A stretch of 6,975 bases of DNA, from contig DAOVOU010000112.1 in the NCBI GenBank assembly GCA_030629475.1, forward strand, positions 1-6,975, read 5' to 3'. Source of the stretch: Desulfobacterales bacterium. GTDB lineage: Bacteria; Desulfobacterota; Desulfobacteria; Desulfobacterales; C00003060. The notes below the pieces were generated by a model, which was given only the letters and a program-made list of their open reading frames with translations, had not been told where the DNA came from and ran no database searches. The number at the start of each line of letters is the position of its first letter. Within the stretch, counting starts at the first letter, position 1. Below are positions 1-5,703 of this stretch, piece by piece. The position numbers were made by a program, and so were the translations under genes.

Positions 1-28
1 CCGTGAACCTGACAACCTGAGTAGTTAC

Positions 29-32
29 GGAG
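29..32 (+). promoter_or_regulatory. Ribosome binding site (GGAG) for the LysM/FecR gene
   Basis: GGAG lies 8 nt before the ATG at 41. It decides the start: a TTG six bases upstream, at 35, is in frame but would sit only 2 nt from this site, so the ATG at 41 is preferred. Confidence 0.6.
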
Positions 33-40
33 ATTTGACC

Positions 41-1117
41 ATGAACGTTGCTCATCGTGTTATAAGAAATGCCAGGAGTTATAGGAGATGGTCTGCGCTG
101 GTTGTTGGCATCTCCTTTTTTATTATTTTTTGTGTTGGAACGTCTCAAGGTAGTGCCGGCGATGAATTCAAGTTAGTGAGAGTTAAGAAGGGAGATTCGG
201 TTAGTTGTCTCTCTTTTAAGCTTTATAAAAAGTACAATAAGATGATTGCAGACTCAATCCGTTCATGTAACCCCGAGATAAAAAATATCAACCTCATTTA
301 CGTTGGGCAAAAGCTGAGATTTCCACGATTGAGTTATATTGAACAGGGAAAATATCTCTCCGAAAAAGAGACAAAGGTGAGAAAAAAGAGACCGGCAGTA
401 GCTCCAGAAGATAAGGAACAGAGAAAGAATATAGTAAAAATGGAGGCATTCATAACATATTTATCGGGTGATGTAGAGATTCTTCGCCGAGGCACGAGCG
501 ATTGGCAGCCCGCAAGAATGAATCAGGAGTTGTCTGAAGGAGATCGGATCAGAGTAAATAAGAATTCAATGGCTGAATTAATAACCGAAAAGAACAGCGT
601 GATTCGTCTGTCTGAAAATTCGGCGTTCGAGATTACTAAACTCGAAAAAGATCCTGTAAAAAAAACAGAGACCTCAAAGTTTGCATTATCTCTGGGAAGA
701 CTATGGAACAAAGTAAGAAAGCTCTTAAGTCCAAGATCAGAATATACCGTAAGTACTCCTACTGCCATCTCCGGCATTCGTGGAACGGTATACAGTATAG
801 ATGTTCTATCGAATAGCGATACCCGTTTCAAGACCTATTCCGGTTCCATAGACGTCTGGAATCCTTGTCAGCCACCAACAGATGATATGATGCCACCCAA
901 AAAGGTATCAGGGCCTGTTCCGGTTGCGGGACCTCATCCGGTAGGCATGAAAGAATGGACCTCCATTATACTTACAAAACATCAACAACTCGTAGTAACC
1001 AGACAGGGGCCTTTAAAAAAGGAAGCCTTTGATCCTTTAAAGGATAGAGATGATACATGGGTTAAGTGGAACGTGGAAAGGGATCAAGATTTTGAAAAAA
1101 GTGAACCCTGGCTTTAG
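41..1117 (+). CDS. Secreted LysM and FecR domain protein
   Basis: Encodes 358 residues from the ATG at 41. An arginine-rich N-terminus is followed by a hydrophobic segment at about 19-36, a signal peptide or N-terminal anchor with a possible cleavage site near S38-A39-G40. Residues 43-94 form a LysM domain (VKKGDSVS at the start, NPEI and the closing IYVGQKLRFP), a fold known to bind peptidoglycan or related glycans. A lysine-rich linker (about 105-132) leads to a FecR domain at about 136-272: start ITYLSGDVEI, middle LSEGDRIRV, and the hallmark TPTAISGIRGTVYSI. The remainder has no domain I recognise. This is not the classical FecR sigma regulator, which has an N-terminal cytoplasmic part; it belongs to the large group of exported FecR-domain proteins whose ligand is generally unknown. 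Its 3' end overlaps the CHASE2-kinase gene, so the two are almost certainly co-transcribed. I infer that it is a periplasmic, cell-wall-associated partner of that sensor. Domain calls are firm; the role is inference. Confidence 0.9.
   Translation: MNVAHRVIRNARSYRRWSALVVGISFFIIFCVGTSQGSAGDEFKLVRVKKGDSVSCLSFKLYKKYNKMIADSIRSCNPEIKNINLIYVGQKLRFPRLSYIEQGKYLSEKETKVRKKRPAVAPEDKEQRKNIVKMEAFITYLSGDVEILRRGTSDWQPARMNQELSEGDRIRVNKNSMAELITEKNSVIRLSENSAFEITKLEKDPVKKTETSKFALSLGRLWNKVRKLLSPRSEYTVSTPTAISGIRGTVYSIDVLSNSDTRFKTYSGSIDVWNPCQPPTDDMMPPKKVSGPVPVAGPHPVGMKEWTSIILTKHQQLVVTRQGPLKKEAFDPLKDRDDTWVKWNVERDQDFEKSEPWL
1040..1083 (+). promoter_or_regulatory. Two competing ribosome binding sites for the CHASE2 kinase gene
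   Basis: AAGGA at 1040-1044 serves the ATG at 1050 with 5-nt spacing. AAAGGGA at 1077-1083 serves the TTG at 1092 with 8-nt spacing. Both lie inside the 3' end of the LysM/FecR gene, so translation is probably coupled. The sequence alone does not settle which start is used. Confidence 0.45.
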
Positions 1118-3530
1118 AAAATCCTACCTTGTTGGTTTAACCATTACCCTCTTGATTATTCCCTTGATGCTTATTGATCCTGATGTCTTTAAGCTTGTCG
1201 AGTTGAAGTCGCTCGATTTTCGCTTTGCCCTCAGGGGACAACCTGAACCCAGCAGAGACGTAGTCATTGTCAGCATAGATGACAAGAGTATTTCCAAGAT
1301 AGGTAATTGGCCGTGGGGCAGGGAAAAGCATGCTATAGTGATAGATAAGCTGAAACAAGCCGGTGCCAGGGTGATCGCCTTTGATGTCTATTTTCAAGAA
1401 ACAGGCGGTGGCGTATTGAGTCGTGAAAATAAAAGACTGGTGGACTCAGTTCGCAGAGCGGGAAACGTTATCTTTCCTCTATACTTTAACCTTAACAAAC
1501 GGGAAAAAAGCAGGGGAGAAGCTGAATCAGAAAACATAGGGTTGTTTGCTATAAGGGATGTTGAAAATCGAGAATCGCTTAATGAGTACCCGGTGGTTAG
1601 AGGATATGAACTATTTTCATCCTTTCCGGAACTAAATCGAGCCGCTTCCGGTATGGGTCATATCAATATGATTGCGGATAAAGATGGGATAGTAAGAAAA
1701 GAACTGATGGTTGTGGGCTATAAAAACGGATATATCCCCTCGTTAGCTTTGAAGGTAGCCCAAAAATACCTGGGAGTGGGCAACGAAAACATGACTTTGA
1801 TTGGGGGAGAAGGTATTGCGTTAGGAGACAGAAAGATACTCATATCTCCGGAACAGATAAGTGGTGCCATGTTGTGGGGGTTGGTACATATCAACTATCG
1901 AGGTGGTTATAGAACATTCGATTACGTTTCTTTTGTTGATGTTATCAATGACAGGGTTCCGACGGACACCTTCAGGGATAAAGTTGCTCTCGTTGGCGCA
2001 ACTGCCGCAGGTTTGTATGATTTGCGTTCAACCCCATTTGCCACGGTATTTCCCGGGGTAGAAAAACAGGCCACCGTGGTAGATAATATCATTCACGGAG
2101 ATTTTATCAGAAAGCCCTTTCAGTCGGATGTTTTGAGCCTAATCCTGTGTATCTTCATTGGCTTGGCATTGACCTTTTTGATACCGCGGATGAGGTTGTT
2201 GCATACCATGATCATGGTGTGCGTGCTAACAGCGGTTATCATTTTGGCCGGATATGTCGCGTTTGCAAAGGCGGACTCATGGGTAAACATGACCTATCCC
2301 ATAGTTACAACCTGGTTTGTATTCCTTTCATCTGTTCTGATGCTGTACGCTTCAGCTAAGAGGGGGGAGCACAGAGCTCTTGAGGAAGGCCATGAAGCAA
2401 TAAAAATGTTAGGGCTTTCTTATCAAGAAAAAGGTTCCTTGGAACTGGCCTATAATACTTATAACAAGTTACCTCTCAATGAGGAGGTCATGACATTGTT
2501 ATACCACCTCGCGATACAGTTGGAAAAGAAGCGTAAGGATTCTCTCGCAATACAGATCTATAAGAAAATTCATAATAAGGACAAGGATTTCGAGGATGTG
2601 GCCCAGCGACTGAGCACATTTGGCGTAAAGACCCTTGAACCAATCTCGGACGACAGTACCCCTTCCCTTAAGCCAGGTGAGACATTGGGACGCTATGAGA
2701 TAGTTAAAGAGCTTGGAAAAGGTGCGATGGGTGAGGTCTATTTAGCCAACGACGCTCATATTGATCGACATGTGGCCATTAAAACGTTCCGTTTTGGTCG
2801 GGAGATAGATGAGAAGTCATTACGAACGATCAAAGAAAATCTTTTACGTGAAGCCCGGATGGCAGGGAAATTATCTCACCCCAACATAGTCACTATTTAT
2901 GATGCAGGGGAGGATTGGGATCTATCTTACATTGCAATGGAGGTGCTGGAAGGAGTTGAATTACCCAATTATTGCAAACCTGGGAACCTCTTCCCGTATG
3001 AAAGGGTTGTGAAAATCGTTTCATCTGTTGCCCGTGCTCTCGATTATGCTCACGACCACGGGGTTATTCATCGGGACATTAAGCCGGCTAACATTTTGAT
3101 TCAGCAGGGGGGTGGTATAAAAGTCACTGACTTTGGGATAGCGTGCGTCAAAGAGAAAAGGGATCACAGGGAAATTGCCGGGACCCCCGTCTATATGTCT
3201 CCTGAGCAAATTAGTGGCGGTGAAATCGATGGCCGTACAGATCTCTATTCCCTTGGTGTGGTCTTGTTTGAACTGTTGACCGGTAGAAAGCCATTTACGG
3301 CTCCAAATCTCGGAGCATTAAAGAAAAAAATTGTGAATGACCCGGTTCCTCAAATCCGAGAGATAAGGGAGGGAGTACCCGAATACTTTCAATCGATCAT
3401 TAACAAGCTTTTGGAGAAAGATAAGGAGAAGAGATACAGCCGTGGAGAAGATTTGGTAAATGACATGAAAAAGGCAAGGATGGGTTCCTTTGAAGACGGA
3501 GGCACTATCTATCTGGACCGGGATCGGTAA
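1050..3530 (+). CDS. CHASE2-domain transmembrane Ser/Thr protein kinase
   Basis: Encodes 826 residues from the ATG at 1050, which follows AAGGA by 5 nt and overlaps the preceding gene by 68 bp. A TTG at 1092 behind AAAGGGA (8 nt) is equally credible; it would give 812 residues starting MKKVNPGF, with a 26-bp overlap. Domain order: membrane helix about 25-42; extracytoplasmic CHASE2 sensor about 45-355 (LDFRFALRG, VVIVSIDDKSI, WPWGR, FDVYF, GHINMIADKDGIVRK, VALVGATAAG); three helices at about 360-378, 383-406 and 410-434; a TPR-like helical linker about 445-530; a PknB-type kinase about 547-809. Kinase residues are complete: glycine loop GKGAMGEV, K578 in VAIK, E601 in helix C, HRDIKPAN with D676, DFG with D694, and GTPVYMSPEQ. 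It should be an active cytoplasmic Ser/Thr kinase controlled by an external signal. No PASTA domain is present, unlike PknB itself. Substrates are not indicated. CHASE2 is also found on cyclases and histidine kinases; the kinase fusion here is certain. Confidence 0.93.
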   Translation: MIHGLSGTWKGIKILKKVNPGFRKSYLVGLTITLLIIPLMLIDPDVFKLVELKSLDFRFALRGQPEPSRDVVIVSIDDKSISKIGNWPWGREKHAIVIDKLKQAGARVIAFDVYFQETGGGVLSRENKRLVDSVRRAGNVIFPLYFNLNKREKSRGEAESENIGLFAIRDVENRESLNEYPVVRGYELFSSFPELNRAASGMGHINMIADKDGIVRKELMVVGYKNGYIPSLALKVAQKYLGVGNENMTLIGGEGIALGDRKILISPEQISGAMLWGLVHINYRGGYRTFDYVSFVDVINDRVPTDTFRDKVALVGATAAGLYDLRSTPFATVFPGVEKQATVVDNIIHGDFIRKPFQSDVLSLILCIFIGLALTFLIPRMRLLHTMIMVCVLTAVIILAGYVAFAKADSWVNMTYPIVTTWFVFLSSVLMLYASAKRGEHRALEEGHEAIKMLGLSYQEKGSLELAYNTYNKLPLNEEVMTLLYHLAIQLEKKRKDSLAIQIYKKIHNKDKDFEDVAQRLSTFGVKTLEPISDDSTPSLKPGETLGRYEIVKELGKGAMGEVYLANDAHIDRHVAIKTFRFGREIDEKSLRTIKENLLREARMAGKLSHPNIVTIYDAGEDWDLSYIAMEVLEGVELPNYCKPGNLFPYERVVKIVSSVARALDYAHDHGVIHRDIKPANILIQQGGGIKVTDFGIACVKEKRDHREIAGTPVYMSPEQISGGEIDGRTDLYSLGVVLFELLTGRKPFTAPNLGALKKKIVNDPVPQIREIREGVPEYFQSIINKLLEKDKEKRYSRGEDLVNDMKKARMGSFEDGGTIYLDRDR

Positions 3531-3531
3531 T

Positions 3532-3559
3532 GTCAGTCGTCTGTTGTCAGTAGTCCGTT
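3532..3559 (+). repeat. Four tandem heptamers, consensus GTCNGTN
   Basis: Just after the kinase stop codon the sequence reads GTCAGTC, GTCTGTT, GTCAGTA, GTCCGTT, which is also two 14-nt units differing at two positions. Short tandem heptamers of this kind occur in intergenic regions of several bacterial groups. No function is visible here. Confidence 0.6.
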
Positions 3560-3596
3560 GTATATATATTTTCAGGCGGTTAGACGAGATATTATA

Positions 3597-3620
3597 GGGG
3601 AGGGGAGGGCAGGGTGGGGG
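3597..3620 (+). promoter_or_regulatory. Potential G-quadruplex upstream of the nucleotidyltransferase gene
   Basis: Five G runs (4, 4, 3, 3 and 5 G) are separated by single bases or CA, fitting the G3+N1-7 rule with very short loops, which favour stable parallel quadruplexes. The Gs are on the coding strand, so the mRNA leader would carry them if transcription starts upstream. The tract ends 33 nt before the ATG at 3654, too far to act as a normal Shine-Dalgarno site. A regulatory role is inferred only. Confidence 0.55.
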
Positions 3621-3653
3621 TGGTAACTTGAAAACTTATGATAGTTGTCTGGA

Positions 3654-4229
3654 ATGGAATTTAAGACTGTTTTGAAGACGTTGATTGAACGGTTTAATGA
3701 ACAAGGCATTGATTTCGCCCTGATAGGCGCCTTTGCCATGAGTGCTGCAGGGATAACCCGAACCACAGAGGATCTGGATTTTCTCATACCAGAGGTGGAT
3801 GCCATCAAGGTATCAAATATCATGGAATCCCTCGGGTATGAGGTGTTGCAGTCAGGCCCTGAGACCTCTCACTACATCTCGCCCCTTGCGGTATTTGGAA
3901 GAGTAGATTTTCTCCATGCTCGCCGTGAGTATAGCCACAAGATGTTACAAAGGGCCAAACAGGAGGCTGTCTTTAGTGGTGCCTTTATGATAAAGGTAGT
4001 CAGACCAGAGGATCTTATTGGACTCAAGGTTCAGTCATCATCAAATGATCCGAGCCGTTACTATCAAGATATGAGTGACATTGAACAAATACTTAAGAGA
4101 CATCACCAGGGCGTAATTTTTCTAGATATGGAGTTGGTAAGGGAGTATTTCAAGATATTCCAGAGAGAAGAAGAGGTTGATGACTTAATCCTTAGGATAA
4201 AAAATGCTGGTAACATTTTAGTTGTTTGA
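3654..4229 (+). CDS. AbiEii/MNT-like nucleotidyltransferase-fold protein
   Basis: Encodes 191 residues from the ATG at 3654. A TTG at 3645, directly after two in-frame stops, is the only earlier start, and neither start has a clear Shine-Dalgarno site. The N-terminal half carries nucleotidyltransferase features: helix, then ALIGAFAM (G25-A26 in place of the usual GG/GS), then RTTEDLDFLI with acidic D40 and D42 as candidate metal ligands, and a third acidic candidate, D85, in GRVDFL. The C-terminal part contains RPEDLIGLKVQS and a D-rich SRYYQDMSDIEQIL, as in AbiEii/AbiGii-type and related small nucleotidyltransferases that are often toxins or part of toxin-antitoxin pairs. Family members transfer nucleotides to tRNA, proteins or small molecules; the substrate here cannot be read from sequence. 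The gene begins 123 bp after the kinase gene, across repeats and a G-rich tract, so it is probably a separate unit. The fold assignment is good; the biological role is open. Confidence 0.8.
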   Translation: MEFKTVLKTLIERFNEQGIDFALIGAFAMSAAGITRTTEDLDFLIPEVDAIKVSNIMESLGYEVLQSGPETSHYISPLAVFGRVDFLHARREYSHKMLQRAKQEAVFSGAFMIKVVRPEDLIGLKVQSSSNDPSRYYQDMSDIEQILKRHHQGVIFLDMELVREYFKIFQREEEVDDLILRIKNAGNILVV

Positions 4230-4239
4230 AATCATTGTC

Positions 4240-4308
4240 GCATACAGGCAATCCGATTCTAAACCGGCTCAAACAGTGACCCGCTTTAGAATCGGATCAC
4301 CTGTATGC
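4240..4308. repeat. 69-bp imperfect palindrome between two genes
   Basis: Arms 4240-4263 and 4285-4308 pair over 9 bp (GCATACAGG with CCTGTATGC) and 13 bp (ATCCGATTCTAAA with TTTAGAATCGGAT), interrupted by a 2-nt mismatch (4249-4250 against 4298-4299). The loop is 21 nt (4264-4284). It starts 10 bp after the nucleotidyltransferase stop. There is no T tract directly after the stem, so it is not a typical intrinsic terminator. It could stabilise mRNA, be an attenuator, or be a miniature mobile palindrome. Confidence 0.75.
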
Positions 4309-4347
4309 TCGTCAGGCTCGCTTTTTCAATGGGCTAAATTAATACAA

Positions 4348-4587
4348 ATGCTGATTGATAAAGAAAAGGAAGAGTTGCTTGCCGATGGCTTCAGCATGGC
4401 CAGGAGAGAGGAATTCAGGAGGGCAGAAAAACAGGCAAGTGAATGGATTAAGAAGAGACGAAACAGGGGCTGTTCCCTGGATGAATACCTGGATTTTCTC
4501 GAAGAGTTTAAGGAGATAATTGTCCCGGCAGACTTATCACACCGTGCCCGACAAGCCGCGCCTTCGAGGAACCTTTATCGCTTATGA
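4348..4587 (+). CDS. Small charged protein of unknown function
   Basis: Encodes 79 residues from the ATG at 4348. The reading frame is open back to a TTG at 4222 (121 residues), but that extra part is translated palindrome and looks non-protein-like, so the shorter form is preferred. No strong ribosome binding site precedes the ATG. The protein is mostly helical and highly charged: an N-terminal LIDKEKEELLADGF, a basic central helix rich in R and K (EWIKKRRNR), then SLDEYLDFLEEFKEI, and a short basic tail ending NLYRL. No domain is recognised. Its position directly behind the nucleotidyltransferase gene suggests a functional pair, perhaps a partner or antitoxin-like protein. That is inference only; a spurious frame is the alternative. 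Confidence 0.5.
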   Translation: MLIDKEKEELLADGFSMARREEFRRAEKQASEWIKKRRNRGCSLDEYLDFLEEFKEIIVPADLSHRARQAAPSRNLYRL

Positions 4588-4642
4588 ATCAAGGAATAGC
4601 TTTAAGATTTGGTAACATCCCAATAAGTCCGGGTATTGACTC

Positions 4643-4670
4643 CTGGATTCCCGCCTTCGCGGGAATCCAG
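4643..4670. repeat. REP-like perfect 12-bp hairpin
   Basis: CTGGATTCCCGC at 4643-4654 and its exact complement at 4659-4670 enclose the loop CTTC. Hairpins of this GGATTCCCGC type are scattered between genes in many proteobacterial genomes. It lies 56 bp after the small gene and could protect or end that transcript, but there is no following T run. Confidence 0.75.
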
Positions 4671-4872
4671 AAAATTGGCGTACCAAAGCATTCACCGCAA
4701 CTTATTGACAAGATACTAAGATTGTACCTGATTTCTTAGTGGCTTTTCGCATCGGATGGGATAGGCGTTGTCGGACGCAAATTGCTGATCGAACGCTGAG
4801 CCGATTTGACTCCGAAATTCTCGTCGTCGGAAGTAGCCGGGTTCGCCGGAGCTTCAGTGTTCACTGATTTGG

Positions 4873-4938
4873 AGTGTTACTTTTTATGCTCAATAGTGGT
4901 ATTTTTTTCACACCAAAGTGGTATTTTTTTACAGTGCG
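4873..4938 (+). repeat. Three 22-bp tandem units, possible IS21-type end
   Basis: Units begin at 4873, 4895 and 4917, an exact 22-bp period. The second and third share a perfect AGTGGTATTTTTTT; the first is diverged (AGTGTTACTTTTTATG). IS21-family elements carry several short repeats of about this size inside their ends, where the transposase binds, so this may be an orphan or decayed end. No transposase gene is visible nearby. The repeat is certain; the IS21 link is tentative. Confidence 0.6.
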
Positions 4939-5096
4939 TAGCCTCTAATGTCCATCTTCTTGGACGCAGATTTCAGCGGGCATGGGCTAAGTATTTGGAG
5001 TTAAGAGAGATTGCTCTAACAGCCTGCTTGCGCGTGATTTTGGCATGGTGTTTGCCGATAGGTTAGTGTGAGGTTTGATCATCATTTGGGTCAATC

Positions 5097-5213
5097 TGTG
5101 GGAGCGGCTTTCGAGCCGCGACGGCTTGCGGCAAGCCCGCCCTGGCGCGACAGGGTCCAATGGGCTTATCCGATTAATCATCCAGGTCTGGGCCAGGGAA
5201 TGCCACTCCCACA
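5097..5213. repeat. Composite REP-like palindromic element
   Basis: Outer arms TGTGGGAG (5097-5104) and CTCCCACA (5206-5213) flank three consecutive hairpins: GCGGCT/AGCCGC around TTCG (5104-5119), GGCTTG/CAAGCC around CGG (5123-5137), and CCCTG/CAGGG around a 6-nt loop (5140-5155). The GTGGGAGCGGCTTTCGAGCCGC motif resembles REP sequences well known from Pseudomonas and other gammaproteobacteria. It could be a REPIN/BIME-type non-autonomous element; no REP-associated tyrosine transposase is in the window. Confidence 0.65.
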
Positions 5214-5280
5214 AAGGTGTCGAGGTGGCTGAAGTTATGACCACCCCCCAAAAAATATTCTGTTTTCGCACTCAGCGATC

Positions 5281-5552
5281 CCTGCCCGCCATTGCCACCC
5301 CTGCCAGCATTGAAGCTGCCCGATGTGCCTGGCGATGGCAGGCGGGTTCGCGTTCTCAGCGGTAAATAGAATGTCGTGAACGGTTACCACAATTTTTCCA
5401 CCTGTGCGGTTAGTATGTTGGCCCGTTGAATACGTTGGCCTGTTGAGCATGCCTCCGGACATCCGTACCGCGTAGCGTGCCCCCTCCCCGCCTGCCAACG
5501 CCTGGGTCGCACCGAGGTTACAATGCCCGTACACAAGGCAATGGCGGGCAGG
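5281..5552. repeat. Large nested inverted repeat of two 66-bp hairpin modules
   Basis: CCTGCCCGCCATTGCC at 5281-5296 is the exact inverse complement of 5537-5552. Inside it, 5331-5346 matches the inverse complement of 5487-5502 at 15 of 16 positions. The spacers (5297-5330 and 5503-5536) are both 34 nt and share GCATTG/CAATGC at the mirrored position. Each 66-bp half (5281-5346 and 5487-5552) can also fold by itself, since its own arms are complementary (13 of 16 and 12 of 16). The right half is extended by GTGCCCC/GGGGCAC (5477-5483 with 5556-5562). This is the arrangement expected of a REPIN-like or miniature inverted element. Confidence 0.65.
5414..5447 (+). repeat. Two tandem 17-bp repeats
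   Basis: 5414-5430 and 5431-5447 share TA(T/C)GTTGGCC(C/T)GTTGA(A/G), with 14 of 17 positions identical. They lie in the centre of the large inverted repeat, between its two halves. No function is recognised. Confidence 0.6.
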
Positions 5553-5601
5553 TGTGGGGCACATGTTGTGGAGGATAGAGCCCCCCCCACGCTACGGTCT
5601 C

Positions 5602-5632
5602 CCTGGTTTGCCAGGCTAACCGGCTCAACCGG
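5602..5632 (+). other. Two small hairpins in the leader of the CsgG-like gene
   Basis: CCTGG/CCAGG with loop TTTG (5602-5615) is followed by CCGG/CCGG with loop CTCAA (5620-5632). They sit about 75-100 bp before the start codon. The sequence does not match the c-di-GMP or other riboswitch signatures I know; a simple structured leader or element remnant is as likely. Confidence 0.3.
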
Positions 5633-5691
5633 CGATAAATAGGAATTTTTGAGGTAACCGCACAGGTCCCAGTTTTTTACAAGCCCAGACC

Positions 5692-5698
5692 GGGAGGA
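5692..5698 (+). promoter_or_regulatory. Strong ribosome binding site GGGAGGA
   Basis: GGGAGGA ends 5 nt before the ATG at 5704 and fixes the start of the CsgG-like gene, which also begins with a clear signal peptide. Confidence 0.8.
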
Positions 5699-5703
5699 TA
5701 GTC

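Larger units (their letters stand above)
5400..5667. repeat. 13-nt perfect inverted pair linking repeat core and leader
   Basis: ACCTGTGCGGTTA at 5400-5412 is exactly complementary to TAACCGCACAGGT at 5655-5667. Both arms are near an AATTTTT run. The right arm lies in the leader of the CsgG-like gene, 37 bp before its start codon. It may mark the border of an inserted element or allow a leader structure. Confidence 0.5.
4588..5703. other. 1.1-kb gene-free, repeat-rich region
   Basis: No convincing coding sequence is found on either strand. The open frames here are short, overlap one another on both strands, run through palindromes and show no recognisable domain. Base composition is uneven: moderately A/T-rich up to about 5090, then clearly G/C-rich to about 5640. 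It contains at least five separate repeat structures, listed individually, and ends in the leader of the CsgG-like gene. It looks like an accumulation of small palindromic elements and remnants of mobile DNA. Confidence 0.7.

Noticed and set aside
3638..3664. Eight-codon mini-frame from the ATG at 3638 overlapping the nucleotidyltransferase start
   Set aside because: It has no ribosome binding site and is too short to distinguish from chance, though a leader peptide cannot be excluded.
4222..4347. N-terminal extension of the small gene from a TTG at 4222
   Set aside because: This part translates the palindrome and overlaps the previous stop codon; the ATG at 4348 gives a more protein-like product.
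4705..4727. TTGACA resembling a -35 promoter box
   Set aside because: There is no acceptable -10 box at 16-18 nt and no gene starts downstream within several hundred bases.
4987..5590. Several overlapping open frames of about 70-110 codons on both strands
   Set aside because: They run through palindromes and inverted repeats, overlap each other, lack recognisable domains and good ribosome binding sites.
5585..5703. Possible c-di-GMP (GEMM) or other riboswitch before the CsgG-like gene
   Set aside because: The conserved GEMM motifs are not present on the + strand; only two small hairpins are seen.
4588..5703. CRISPR array or integron attC sites
   Set aside because: No regularly spaced identical repeats with unique spacers, and no attC-type paired core sites with the expected length or spacing.
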